The notes: generated from the letters alone by a model not told the origin. Shown: positions 14,813 to 21,294, counted from the first letter of the stretch. The stretch is 21,692 nt of DNA from CAZQKE01 sp964593865 (GCA_964593865.1 CAZQKE010000125.1:1-21692); one strand, 5' to 3'. Made by a program: numbers and translations.

Positions 14813-16066
14813 TTACTTGCGAGGGTGGACGGATAGGTATTGTTGCAAAATGGTAGCCGCCTCCCCCTGGAGCTGGTAGCTCTCCCATTCCCGGAAAGCG
14901 GTCATGGCAAAGATCGCTGCGCCGCGCACTTGATCGTCCAGTTGTAGTTCGGCATCGTACCAGGCCAATTGCTCAACATAGTTTCCTGCCGTGTCCCGGC
15001 CCATGCCCAGTTCCTCCCAATAAGCGGCAAAATCTTTCCAACCCCGTCCCGGCGGGCCGGGACGGTCTGTCACCAGGCCGTCTATGCCGCATTCGGTGAT
15101 GAGAAGCGGCAGGTGCAACCCCCAGGGGCGAAGGTATTGGCGGTAGACTTTGCGATAGCGCAAGGTGAGCCAGCCCTCATCGTCCGGCGCCGTGCGGAAA
15201 TCAAGGGGGCGACGGTTGGTGTGATACCATATCGTCGGCGCGGCGTACTCGTGCAGGCCCAGATAGCCATCGTGGGTCTGGGCCGCTTCTAGGGCCGAAC
15301 GGAAGGCAGGCCACCATTCCAGGGGCGGTTGGCCTGTGCCAAAGTTGCCGATCACCGCCCGTAACCCCCGCGCGGCCAGAAGCCGTACCCGCTCGGCCTC
15401 TAGGTCGGCCAGTCGTTGCATCTGCCCTTCGTCGCCGGGCAGCGGCTCGTTGAACCCCTCCCAAGCGTCCACCAGCCCCGCGCGTCGCTCATCCAGGGCC
15501 AGGGGCAATACTTTTTCGACGGCGCGATGGGCCTCGGCCACGGGGTCTGCGCCGCCCAGGTTCAGCTGCCCCAGGGGAGTCCGCCCGACGATCAGCGTAT
15601 CGGGCGAACGGGCTTTGACATCGGCCAAGAAGTTGGGATCAAATTCCAGGGTCTTGAGGATGGCTACGTTGCCGGTGGCGATCAGGTCCATGATCTGGGG
15701 ATGATACCAGGCCACAAAGAGGCCCAATTTGGTGGGTGGCCCGGCAGGGAAAGGGGTCGGCGGCGGGGTGGGGCTGGGTTCCGGCGTGGCGGTGGGTGGC
15801 TCCGGGCCGACCGTCGGTTGGAGAGGGGAATCAAGGGGCGATTGGAAGGTTTCGGGCAGTGTGGCGGTAGGCGTTGGCGTAGCGGTGGGTGTGGGGGAGA
15901 AGGACCGGTCGGGCGGCGTCGGAGGGGTGGTGCGGCGTGCGTCGGGCCGGGCTGTGGGTGTAGCGGCGGCAGGGAGGCCACATCCCGCCAGGAAGGCGGC
16001 CAGGGCTGCTGCTCCTGCACCTTGCAGGAAGCGACGCCGTTCAAGGGAAATCTTTGGATCGGACAT
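14813..16066 (-). CDS. Exported glycoside-hydrolase-like lipoprotein (TIM-barrel)
   Basis: 417 residues. The N-terminus has ERRRFLQG (Tat-like) followed by AALAAFLAGC, a good lipobox with Cys at residue 29. Residues about 35-110 are a Pro/Thr/Ser-rich linker (TPTPTATLP, TPEPSPTPPP). The remainder resembles a TIM-barrel glycoside hydrolase: LGLFVAWYHPQIMDL, DAWEGFNEPLPGDE with a likely acid/base Glu in the NEP motif, YLGLHEYAAP, and LLITECGIDGL with a likely nucleophile Glu. These two Glu motifs fit clan GH-A, but the family could not be named. The promoter at 16073-16101 puts the predicted transcription start at or one base from the ATG, and no ribosome site is seen, so the mRNA is probably leaderless. 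Confidence 0.8.
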   Translation of the reverse strand: MSDPKISLERRRFLQGAGAAALAAFLAGCGLPAAATPTARPDARRTTPPTPPDRSFSPTPTATPTPTATLPETFQSPLDSPLQPTVGPEPPTATPEPSPTPPPTPFPAGPPTKLGLFVAWYHPQIMDLIATGNVAILKTLEFDPNFLADVKARSPDTLIVGRTPLGQLNLGGADPVAEAHRAVEKVLPLALDERRAGLVDAWEGFNEPLPGDEGQMQRLADLEAERVRLLAARGLRAVIGNFGTGQPPLEWWPAFRSALEAAQTHDGYLGLHEYAAPTIWYHTNRRPLDFRTAPDDEGWLTLRYRKVYRQYLRPWGLHLPLLITECGIDGLVTDRPGPPGRGWKDFAAYWEELGMGRDTAGNYVEQLAWYDAELQLDDQVRGAAIFAMTAFREWESYQLQGEAATILQQYLSVHPRK

Positions 16067-16072
16067 GGGGCT

Positions 16073-16101
16073 ATTGTACCCCCGAACCGGTGTCGGGTCA
16101 A
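16073..16101 (-). promoter_or_regulatory. sigma70-type promoter giving a leaderless transcript
   Basis: Minus strand: TTGACC (16096-16101), 17 bp, TACAAT (16073-16078), then AGCCCC and ATG (16066). With a standard 6-7 nt distance from the -10 element, transcription would begin at or next to the A of the start codon. It lies in the 77-nt gap after ychF. Confidence 0.75.
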
Positions 16102-16143
16102 CGACGGCCGGGCAACGGTTAGGCTCCGGTTTCCCCGCGGGGG

Positions 16144-17247
16144 CTAATGGGGGGGCGCAAAGCGAATGTGAACGATGTCGCCGTCTTGGATAACATAGTC
16201 TCGCCCTTCCAGGCGGAGCAGGCCGCGCTCGCGGGCGGAGATGAAATCTCCTGCGGCCATCAAGTCGTCGTAGGATACCACCTCGGCACGGATGAAGCCC
16301 TTTTGCATGTCGGTATGGATTTTCCCCGCGGCGTCGTAAGCGGTTTGGCCTCTTCGCAAGGTCCAAGCACGGACAAGGTTGGTCCCCGTGGCGGTAAAGA
16401 AGGTGATCAGGTCCAAAAGTCGGTAACCGGCGTGGATGAGGCGTTCCAGGCCGGAGGCGTCTAACCCCAGGGCGGCCCGGTATTCGGCGGCCTCATCGGG
16501 GTCCCATTCGGCCAGGTCCGCTTCCACTTGGGCGCAGAGCACAACGGATTGCGCGCCCTCGGCGGCGGCGCGGGCTTGCACCTGCTCGGAGAGGGCATTA
16601 CCGTCGGGCAGGTCGTCCTCACCCACGTTGGCGACGTAGAGCCGAGGTTTGGCCGTCAGCAGAAAAAGGGGGCGGAGGAATTCGGCGTCTTTGGCAGAAA
16701 GGGGAAACCGGGCGGCCAGTTGCCCTCCTTCCAGATGGGCTTTGAGGCGGTCCAGGAATGCGAGTTCGGCGGCATATTCTTTGGGACGGGCTTTGGCAGA
16801 AGAGCGTACCTTTTCAATGCGTCGTTCTACCGTGGCCAGGTCGGCCAGGATGAGCTCCAGGTCTATTGTATCGCAATCGGCCACCGGGTCCGGCGTCGGG
16901 CTGACGTGGGCTATGTCGGGGTCTTCAAAGCAACGAACGACCAAGACCACGGCATCCACGTTGCGGATGTGGCCCAGGAATTGGTTGCCCAGCCCTTCTC
17001 CTTTGTGTGCTCCTCGGACCAACCCGGCAATGTCTACGAATTCAATGGTTGTGGGTTTGATCTCGTGGGGCCGGACGATGGCCGCGATGTCATGAAGGCG
17101 TGGGTCCGGCACTTCGACGACGCCGATGTTGGGATCAATGGTGGTGAAAGGGTAACTGGCGACGGCTGCCCCGGCTTGTGTGAGGGCATTGAAGAGGGTG
17201 CTTTTGCCTACGTTGGGTAGGCCGACAATGCCGATCTGCAAACTCAT
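16144..17247 (-). CDS. ychF: Redox/ribosome-associated ATPase-GTPase YchF (OLA1 family)
   Basis: 367 residues, full length for YchF. The P-loop GLPNVGKST (residues 9-17) is at the N-terminus, followed by FTTIDPNIG (switch I) and DIAGLVRGAHKGEGLGNQFL (G3 plus the helical insert region). The usual NKXD is replaced, as in this family, by a sequence like YVANVGEDDL. The C-terminal TGS domain includes FFTATGTNLVRAWTL, GKIHTDMQKGFIRAEVV and the ending RDYVIQDGDIVHIRFAP. OLA1/YchF proteins hydrolyse ATP, bind ribosomes and modulate oxidative-stress responses in E. coli. The start ATG 17247 has AAGGAG 9 nt upstream; an upstream in-frame alternative at 17355 is within the promoter. Confidence 0.96.
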   Translation of the reverse strand: MSLQIGIVGLPNVGKSTLFNALTQAGAAVASYPFTTIDPNIGVVEVPDPRLHDIAAIVRPHEIKPTTIEFVDIAGLVRGAHKGEGLGNQFLGHIRNVDAVVLVVRCFEDPDIAHVSPTPDPVADCDTIDLELILADLATVERRIEKVRSSAKARPKEYAAELAFLDRLKAHLEGGQLAARFPLSAKDAEFLRPLFLLTAKPRLYVANVGEDDLPDGNALSEQVQARAAAEGAQSVVLCAQVEADLAEWDPDEAAEYRAALGLDASGLERLIHAGYRLLDLITFFTATGTNLVRAWTLRRGQTAYDAAGKIHTDMQKGFIRAEVVSYDDLMAAGDFISARERGLLRLEGRDYVIQDGDIVHIRFAPPH

Positions 17248-17353
17248 GGTTTTCGGCTCCTTGCTTGTGGTGTGCTTCGGCGGATAGGCGTGGATGTGAG
17301 CGTTCCGCCACCCGGATCCGCACACCGATCCCGGTCGCAGTGTTTCCTGCGCC

Positions 17354-17382
17354 ATTATACCTCATTTCAAAGGGGGAAGCAA
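17354..17382 (-). promoter_or_regulatory. sigma70-type promoter for ychF
   Basis: Minus strand: TTGCTT (17377-17382), 17 bp, consensus TATAAT (17354-17359). The predicted start near 17347 leaves a leader of about 100 nt, long for this window, without an evident riboswitch fold. Confidence 0.7.
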
Positions 17383-17535
17383 ACGGCAAGCTGCGCCGAC
17401 CGGTGCGACCGATGCGGGTGTGTCTGCCGCGGTAGAGGTGCAGGGTCCGCCGGGGAGCGGTTGTCGGCGTCTCTGCGATGCAAGCGGTAATGAGGACGAT
17501 AGATGCACGTGCCCTGGGTTGGGAATCGGGTACTA

Positions 17536-17564
17536 TTGACACCGGGACGGTTTGGTGGTACAGT
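17536..17564 (+). promoter_or_regulatory. sigma70-type promoter for the winged-helix gene
   Basis: TTGACA (17536-17541), 17 bp, TACAGT (17559-17564). Predicted start near 17571, about 20 nt before the GTG start at 17591. Confidence 0.75.
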
Positions 17565-17590
17565 GATGGTGTAAAACGGAGCGATGAGAG

Positions 17591-18001
17591 GTGAATGTGG
17601 ATCGGGTGATGGATCGTATCAGACCGACTCGGGGGGAAGGAGAGGTTGTGATCCCCTGGGCCGAGGGGAATGGTCTGTGGCGTTCTATAGAGGAGGCGGT
17701 TGTCGGTTTGGCCGGGGCGGACGCGATCACGTTCTTTGTTCTGAACCCTTATGCTTGCGATTCGGCGGAGGGGTTGTCCTTACGGATCGGTCATCCCCTT
17801 TCTCGGCTCAAACCGGCGTTGGATAGGTTGGTTGAACGAGGATTGTTGAACGCCGTTGAGCTGGGTGATGTCCGGGTGTATGAGCTGACCCGTGACCCCT
17901 GTCGGCGGCAGACGTTGCAGCAGTATGTTTTCTGGCTGCGGGAAGGGTATCATTGGGCGCGGATGGTAATGGATCAAGAGGGTTTACGCGGGGTTGGGTG
18001 A
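17591..18001 (+). CDS. Small winged-helix-like DNA-binding protein (unknown family)
   Basis: 136 residues from GTG 17591 (GGAG 9 nt upstream; a GTG at 17597 is too close to the next purine run). Residues about 32-100 have the pattern of a winged helix-turn-helix: helix (IEEAVVGLAGADAITFFVLN), DSAEGLSLRIGHPLSRLKPA as turn and recognition helix, LDRLVERGLLN, then a short beta wing (AVELGDVRVYELT). A C-terminal helix follows (LQQYVFWLREGYHWARMVMD). It probably regulates transcription, perhaps of the convergent ferredoxin/redox genes. Its stop lies 28 nt inside the 3' end of the ferredoxin gene on the opposite strand. I do not recognise a named family. Confidence 0.75.
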   Translation: MNVDRVMDRIRPTRGEGEVVIPWAEGNGLWRSIEEAVVGLAGADAITFFVLNPYACDSAEGLSLRIGHPLSRLKPALDRLVERGLLNAVELGDVRVYELTRDPCRRQTLQQYVFWLREGYHWARMVMDQEGLRGVG

Positions 18002-18234
18002 TCGGGGGGGCGTTTTCTGCGTGGGATGATGATTGCCCCGAAGGGGCAGGCGGCGACGCAGGAGTAGCAGCCAAAGCAGGTATCCGGATCGGCGTAGGGC
18101 AGCTCCTCCGGTGCGTCGCGCCGAAAGCCGCCTGCCAAGCAGGCGGCAATGGGCGGACACTCGGCACAACGACGGCAACGCTCCGGGTCCACCCAGGGGA
18201 TGATTCCGTCCCAAAAATTACTCCTCTGCCCCAC
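17974..18234 (-). CDS. 2x[4Fe-4S] ferredoxin-like protein
   Basis: 86 residues with two cluster motifs. The first is C20-x2-C23-x2-C26-x5-C32 (CRRCAECPPIAAC), the second C53-x2-C56-x2-C59-x3-C63-P (CFGCYSCVAACPFGAI). The cross-over pattern of a bacterial-type ferredoxin is therefore complete. A basic, Pro-rich tail follows. The start is uncertain: GTG 18234 overlaps the peroxiredoxin gene by 17 nt, giving MGQRSNFWDGIIPWVDPERC; its ribosome site is weak. It is the last gene of the redox cluster and may deliver electrons to the thiol enzymes encoded upstream, which is inference from position. Its 3' end overlaps the convergent winged-helix gene. Confidence 0.85.
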   Translation of the reverse strand: MGQRSNFWDGIIPWVDPERCRRCAECPPIAACLAGGFRRDAPEELPYADPDTCFGCYSCVAACPFGAIIIPRRKRPPDHPTPRKPS

Positions 18235-18688
18235 CGGTTAGTTCTTTTAGTCGGGCCAGCACCTTCTCGGCATGTCCATCCACTTTGACCTTAGGCCACA
18301 CGGCCCGGACGATCCCTTCGGGGTCAATGAGGTAGGTGATGCGGTTGGCCGATTTGCCGTGCTCTTTGAGTGTGCCATAAGCGGTGGCGATCTCTTTCCC
18401 GGCGTCGGAGAGCAGGGTGAAACGAAAACCGTGCTTGTCTCTGAATTTTGCCAGCGTCCCCGGCTTGTCGGTGCTGACGCCGACGATGGCCGCGTTCAAC
18501 GCTTTGAATTCATCCACCAAGGCGTTGAACGCTTGGCCCTCGCGGGTGCAACCGGAGGTGTGGGCCTTGGGATAGAAGTAGAGCACCAGCCATTGGCCCC
18601 GAAAGTCCTCCAGGGCCAGGGGCATCTCTTCTGCCGTTTGCCCGCGGAAGGGTGGCGCAGGTGCGCCTACTGCGATCAGGTCCCCCAT
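18218..18688 (-). CDS. bcp: Peroxiredoxin, BCP/PrxQ type, one-Cys variant
   Basis: 156 residues, normal for BCP-type thiol peroxidases, which reduce hydrogen peroxide and organic hydroperoxides. It reads VGAPAPPF at the N-terminus and LYFYPKAHTSGCTREGQAF with the peroxidatic Cys at residue 47. Most PrxQ proteins have a resolving Cys five residues on (GCTxEAC); here that place is Gln, and no other Cys exists in the chain. It is therefore a 1-Cys form that needs an external thiol, possibly the disulfide oxidoreductase or ferredoxin encoded beside it. ATG 18688 uses the GAGGAG within the last codons of the OsmC-type gene, 6 nt upstream of it. Confidence 0.92.
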   Translation of the reverse strand: MGDLIAVGAPAPPFRGQTAEEMPLALEDFRGQWLVLYFYPKAHTSGCTREGQAFNALVDEFKALNAAIVGVSTDKPGTLAKFRDKHGFRFTLLSDAGKEIATAYGTLKEHGKSANRITYLIDPEGIVRAVWPKVKVDGHAEKVLARLKELTGGAEE

Positions 18689-18694
18689 CGCCCC

Positions 18695-19111
18695 TTACTC
18701 CTCGTTCTCAATCTCGTAGCTCCAAGTCACTTCCGCCGTTTTGCCCAACATGATGGCGGCCGAGCAGAATTTGGTGTTAGAAAGTTCAATGGCCCGCCGT
18801 ACGTCCTTTTCCTTGAGGCCACGCCCTTTGATCCGGTACTTGAGTTCAATCCGCGTGTAGACCTTGGGGTGTTCTTTGGCTTGCTCGGCTTCCACCGCTA
18901 CCTCCAGGCCGGTCACGTCGCGGCGCATTCGGTTTTTGAGGATGTGGATGACATCCATCGCCGAGCATCCTGCCGTTCCCAGCAGCAGTAGGCGCATAGG
19001 CGGTATGCCGGTGTCGCGGCCAAACCCCGGCGCACCGTCGATGACGATGGCATGACCGGCCGATTCGGCAACAAACTGCAGACCGTCTACCCAAACAACC
19101 TTGTCGCTCAT
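18695..19111 (-). CDS. OsmC-family peroxide-stress protein (YhfA-like)
   Basis: 138 residues from ATG 19111 (AGGAAGG upstream; a GTG at 19126 would put that ribosome site inside the gene). The two redox cysteines of the OsmC fold are present: GTAGCSAMDVIHIL (C49) and SNTKFCSAAIML (C116). A central KEHPKVYTRIELKYRIKGRG matches the strand and helix around the active site. These proteins reduce organic hydroperoxides as dimers. The gene follows the disulfide oxidoreductase after a 62-nt gap containing a large hairpin and precedes the peroxiredoxin by 6 nt. Confidence 0.93.
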   Translation of the reverse strand: MSDKVVWVDGLQFVAESAGHAIVIDGAPGFGRDTGIPPMRLLLLGTAGCSAMDVIHILKNRMRRDVTGLEVAVEAEQAKEHPKVYTRIELKYRIKGRGLKEKDVRRAIELSNTKFCSAAIMLGKTAEVTWSYEIENEE

Positions 19112-19124
19112 GGTGACCTTCCTC

Positions 19125-19175
19125 ACCCTCCCGCAGGCCCGGCGAACGGTAGGCTTGCGGGAGGGTTCTTTTTTT
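19125..19175 (+). terminator. Intrinsic-terminator-shaped hairpin oriented against its neighbours
   Basis: ACCCTCCCGCAGGCC pairs with GGCTTGCGGGAGGGT (19125-19166; 15 bp with one G-U, loop 12) and is followed on the plus strand by TCTTTTTTT. This is a textbook terminator for plus-strand transcription, yet both flanking genes are on the minus strand. On the minus strand the U-run is missing and the G-U pair becomes an A-C mismatch. It may block antisense RNA or, on the minus strand, shape the leader of the OsmC-type gene. Confidence 0.7.
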
Positions 19176-19833
19176 ATTGGACGGCTTCCAGCACTTTGGC
19201 CAGCATCATCGGTTCGGGTACGGCCCCTTCTTGGTGGACCGTTTCGTTGATGACCGTGCGCGGTACGCCCTGGACAAAGTACTTGTTGGACAGGTGGGGG
19301 AATTCAATGGCTTCCACCATGTCGGCGCGGATCAGCTCACTTTCAATGGCCATCTTGTGGGCCAACCGCACGGCACGGGGGCAATAGGGGCAGGTAGGTG
19401 TGACAAAGACCTGCATATGCACCGGCTTGGTGATCTCGGCCAGGGCCATTTTTGTCTGGGGTTGAAGTCCCGATTCTCCCGTCGAGACATCAATGATGTC
19501 CTCAATGAGACTGGTGAACTCGTAGCCCGAAGGGATGCCGTAGAACCGGATGCCGTAATCCTTTTCCCCTTCGTCCTCCATGCGGAGGATGGCGATGGCC
19601 GGGATCTTGTCAATGCCGTACAGGTCGGCAGTAGCCTTGTCGGTGACAAAGTTATAGATTTCTGCCGTGATCTTGTCCGAAAGGGCGGCGATCTCTTCTA
19701 CGATCTGGCGCGTTTCGGTGCAATATTGGCACTCAATGGTCTGGGTGAACATCATCAGTTTAACCGGTTTGACCAACTTTTCGGCAAATTCATTCCGCAG
19801 GAATTCTGCATCTTTCTCGGAAATCAGTGGCAT
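19174..19833 (-). CDS. Protein disulfide oxidoreductase (two thioredoxin-fold domains, PDO type)
   Basis: 219 residues with two thioredoxin/glutaredoxin units. The first carries TIECQYCTETRQ (C35, C38), the second TPTCPYCPRAVR (C148, C151). cis-Pro loops follow each (DKIPAIAI; QGVPRTVI). This arrangement is that of PDO of Pyrococcus and Aquifex, which forms and reduces disulfides in the cytoplasm of thermophiles and can serve as a peroxiredoxin reductase. ATG 19833 follows GGAGGTAAG. An ECF-like promoter candidate is at 19890-19917, so the gene may be driven by the sigma factor encoded just upstream. It is the first gene of the PDO, OsmC, peroxiredoxin, ferredoxin group. Confidence 0.93.
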   Translation of the reverse strand: MPLISEKDAEFLRNEFAEKLVKPVKLMMFTQTIECQYCTETRQIVEEIAALSDKITAEIYNFVTDKATADLYGIDKIPAIAILRMEDEGEKDYGIRFYGIPSGYEFTSLIEDIIDVSTGESGLQPQTKMALAEITKPVHMQVFVTPTCPYCPRAVRLAHKMAIESELIRADMVEAIEFPHLSNKYFVQGVPRTVINETVHQEGAVPEPMMLAKVLEAVQ

Positions 19834-19889
19834 TTCTTACCTCCATGCTCGTCTGGTTTTTTGTGGATCGTTTCCCCACACTATGCTTT

Positions 19890-19917
19890 TAGATGCAAAA
19901 GGGGAGTAGAGGTTTCA
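19890..19917 (-). promoter_or_regulatory. Candidate ECF-sigma promoter upstream of the disulfide oxidoreductase gene
   Basis: Minus strand: TGAAAC (19912-19917), 16 bp, CATCTA (19890-19895). The GAAAC-type -35 with a C.TC.A -10 at 16 bp resembles ECF promoters such as those of Bacillus sigma-W. No sigma70 promoter is seen in this 114-nt gap. The assignment to the adjacent sigma factor is inference. Confidence 0.35.
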
Positions 19918-19947
19918 AGGATCTCCTTGTGAATTCGGAAAAGATGC

Positions 19948-20187
19948 TCAGCTCAGTTTTAGGACGCGGTAGAGGCGGTCTCGGACATCGGCGGGCAGTG
20001 CAGCCGGAGACTGGGAACGGTACAGGAGGATGAGCTTGCGCGTTGTGTCCACCATGATTCGGCAGTCAGGGCAGTGGGCCAGGTGCGCTTCTAGCTCGGC
20101 GCAGAGGGTGTCTTCCAACTCGCCATCTAGGTAATCGGAGAGCTGCTCCAGGAGTTTGCGGCAGGTTTCGTGATCGTCGGTGGACAA
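19948..20187 (-). CDS. Soluble zinc-binding anti-sigma factor (zf-HC2 / ZAS domain)
   Basis: 79 residues with the anti-sigma zinc motif H35-x3-C39-x2-C42 (HLAHCPDC) preceded by the typical CRKLLEQLSDYLDGELED helix with an extra Cys (C9) and C29. There is no membrane segment, so it is a cytoplasmic anti-sigma factor, like RsrA-type proteins that release their sigma factor on thiol oxidation. The start is TTG 20187 with GGAGG 8 nt upstream. It begins 12 nt after the sigma-factor stop, the usual sigma/anti-sigma order. Redox sensing is inferred from the motif and from the neighbouring thiol enzymes. Confidence 0.9.
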   Translation of the reverse strand: MSTDDHETCRKLLEQLSDYLDGELEDTLCAELEAHLAHCPDCRIMVDTTRKLILLYRSQSPAALPADVRDRLYRVLKLS

Positions 20188-20199
20188 GGTGTTTTCCTC

Positions 20200-20823
20200 C
20201 TACGCCGTGACGTGTAACCCCCGTGCCCGTTCGGCAAAATAGTCCGATAAGCGGTCCCGCAGCTTCAGCCGTGCCCGGTGCAGCCGGTTCTTGACCGCCT
20301 GGACGGTGATGCCCAGGATCTCTGCCGTCTCTGCCCCGGAAAGCCCCTGGATGTCGCGCAGGACAAAAGCAGAGCGGAGCGTTTCCGGCAGTTCGGCAAT
20401 GGCTCGGTCCATCTCGGCCCGTGCTTCGGCGTTGAGCAGCCGGTCATCGGGCAAGGTAGACCAATCGACCAGGTGTTGCGATTCCAGCAATGGGTCGTCA
20501 TCCGGCCCGTGGGGCTGGTCGAGGGAAAAAGTCGTCATCTGTTTGCGCTTGCGCAAGCGCATGAGGCTGGCGTTGTAGGCGATACGGTACAGCCAGGTGG
20601 AAAGCTGCGAGCGACCCTCGAAGCGGTCGATGGCTTCAAAGGCGTTCAGGAACGTCTCCTGGAGGACGTCTTCGGCTTCTTGTTCGTCGCCCAAGAGTTT
20701 GAGGGCCACGTTGTACACGTTGGCCGAGTTGAGTTCCACCAAGCGGCGGTAGGCTGCGGCGTCCCCGGCCCGCAGTCCGTCCAGCAGCTCGGCCTCCGTC
20801 GCAAACGTACCGTTGTCGCTCAC
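20200..20823 (-). CDS. ECF-type RNA polymerase sigma factor
   Basis: 207 residues. Region 2 is seen as YNVALKLLGDEQEAEDVLQE followed by TFLNAFEAIDRFEGRSQLST and WLYRIAYNASLMRLRKRK. An acidic linker follows, then region 4 as LPETLRSAFVLRDIQGLSGA and ILGITVQAVKNRLHRARLKL (helix-turn-helix). There is no region 1 or 3, so it is a group 4 sigma factor. The start is GTG 20823 (GGAG 5 nt upstream), and it overlaps the stop of the upstream UGA-containing gene by GTGA. Its translation may therefore depend on ribosomes finishing that gene. The anti-sigma factor follows at once. Confidence 0.95.
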   Translation of the reverse strand: MSDNGTFATEAELLDGLRAGDAAAYRRLVELNSANVYNVALKLLGDEQEAEDVLQETFLNAFEAIDRFEGRSQLSTWLYRIAYNASLMRLRKRKQMTTFSLDQPHGPDDDPLLESQHLVDWSTLPDDRLLNAEARAEMDRAIAELPETLRSAFVLRDIQGLSGAETAEILGITVQAVKNRLHRARLKLRDRLSDYFAERARGLHVTA

Positions 20824-21185
20824 CCTTGCTCCGTTAACGGCTGCTCCGCAGCCTCTGCCAGTGCTTCTTCTACCAGGGGCAAGATGCGGTAATAGTCGGC
20901 AGAACCGGCGATCCGCACGCGGTTGTTGACCGCTACCAGCGGGTAGGGCAGACCTTGTTCCTGGATGACGGCCATCAGCTCCGGATACCGGGCCTGTTGG
21001 TCGGCATCGGCCAGGTCTACGTATTCAACGTGAACCGCTTCGCCAAAGCGGGCCTTCAGGTAAAAAGCCGTGATCTGCGTGGTCTCCGCCGAAGACCGCG
21101 GCGGTCCTCAACCGATGCTGGAGCAGGCTTCTAGAAAACGGTTGCCGAATACGGTTATTCGCACAGGGTTGTTCGTCTCTTCCAT
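20820..21185 (-). CDS. YuzD/DUF1462-like thioredoxin-fold protein with in-frame TGA (candidate selenoprotein)
   Basis: Reading through one TGA gives 121 residues. ATG 21185 follows GAGGGG. The chain runs VRITVFGNRFLEACSSIG, TGA at codon 26 (21108-21110), then GPPRSSAETTQITAFYLKAR, HVEYVDL, and QEQGLPYPLVAVNNRVRIAG. This resembles YuzD-type proteins, which have a beta strand, a CxxC site followed by P.SSxET, then EYxD and a YPLV..N strand. By my alignment from memory the TGA replaces the second redox Cys; C21 is five residues before it. Codons both before and after the TGA are in one frame, and the downstream part has no start of its own with a ribosome site. Options are selenocysteine, a disabling mutation of a Cys or Trp codon, or a base-call error. 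The stop overlaps the sigma-factor start by GTGA. Confidence 0.7.
21086..21104 (-). promoter_or_regulatory. SECIS-like hairpin directly after the in-frame TGA
   Basis: Three nt after the TGA, CCGCCG pairs with CGGCGG (6 G-C pairs) around the 7-nt loop CGGUCUU. The GGUCU in the loop equals the SelB-contacting apical loop sequence of the E. coli fdhF SECIS. An outer GGU/ACC pairing (21111-21113 with 21081-21083) is possible. The distance from UGA to the loop (about 10 nt) is shorter than the roughly 17 nt in fdhF, and a competing GGUCU/AGACC stem exists, so the call is tentative. Confidence 0.4.
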
Positions 21186-21203
21186 GTTTCCCCTCGCAAA
21201 CTC

Positions 21204-21258
21204 GGACACAAGCCGGAGGCTTGCGCTACGTCGCTTGGCGCGGCCACGGCCTGTGTCC
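21204..21258 (-). repeat. Long hairpin in the leader of the UGA/sigma operon
   Basis: On the minus strand GGACACAGGCC (21248-21258) pairs with GGCTTGTGTCC (21204-21214): 11 bp with one G-U, enclosing about 33 nt with inner GCGC pairs. It begins 18 nt before the ATG at 21185. The inner part contains CGGCCACGGCC, shared with the palindrome cluster at 11766-11794, so it may be a dispersed palindromic element taken into the leader. Confidence 0.5.
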
Positions 21259-21265
21259 CCTTGCA

Positions 21266-21287
21266 GCGCAAGTCCCCACGCTTGCGC
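21266..21287 (-). repeat. Second hairpin in the same leader
   Basis: GCGCAAG pairs with CTTGCGC (7 bp) around the 8-nt loop CGTGGGGA. It lies just downstream of the palindromic operator-like site. Together with the long hairpin it makes most of the roughly 130-nt leader double-stranded. Confidence 0.55.
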
Positions 21288-21294
21288 AAATTTG

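Larger units (their letters stand above)
17248..17590. other. 343-nt intergenic region with two divergent promoters
   Basis: The region holds the ychF leader (about 100 nt) and promoter, and the promoter of the plus-strand winged-helix gene. Between 17383 and 17535 I see no convincing gene, hairpin or operator; minus-strand frames through it lack a ribosome site and any recognisable domain. Confidence 0.6.

Noticed and set aside
17135..17542. 135-codon minus-strand frame upstream of and overlapping ychF
   Set aside because: No ribosome site, no domain; it runs through the ychF promoter and out of frame into ychF.
18127..18147. Perfect 9-bp inverted repeat (GCCGCCTGC, 3-nt loop, GCAGGCGGC)
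   Set aside because: It lies inside the ferredoxin coding region and encodes conserved-looking residues after the cluster cysteines. It may be a chance or repeat-derived palindrome, with no T-run or operator context.
20278..20892. 204-codon plus-strand frame opposite the ECF sigma factor
   Set aside because: Shadow frame; the minus strand has clear sigma regions 2 and 4 and an operon context.
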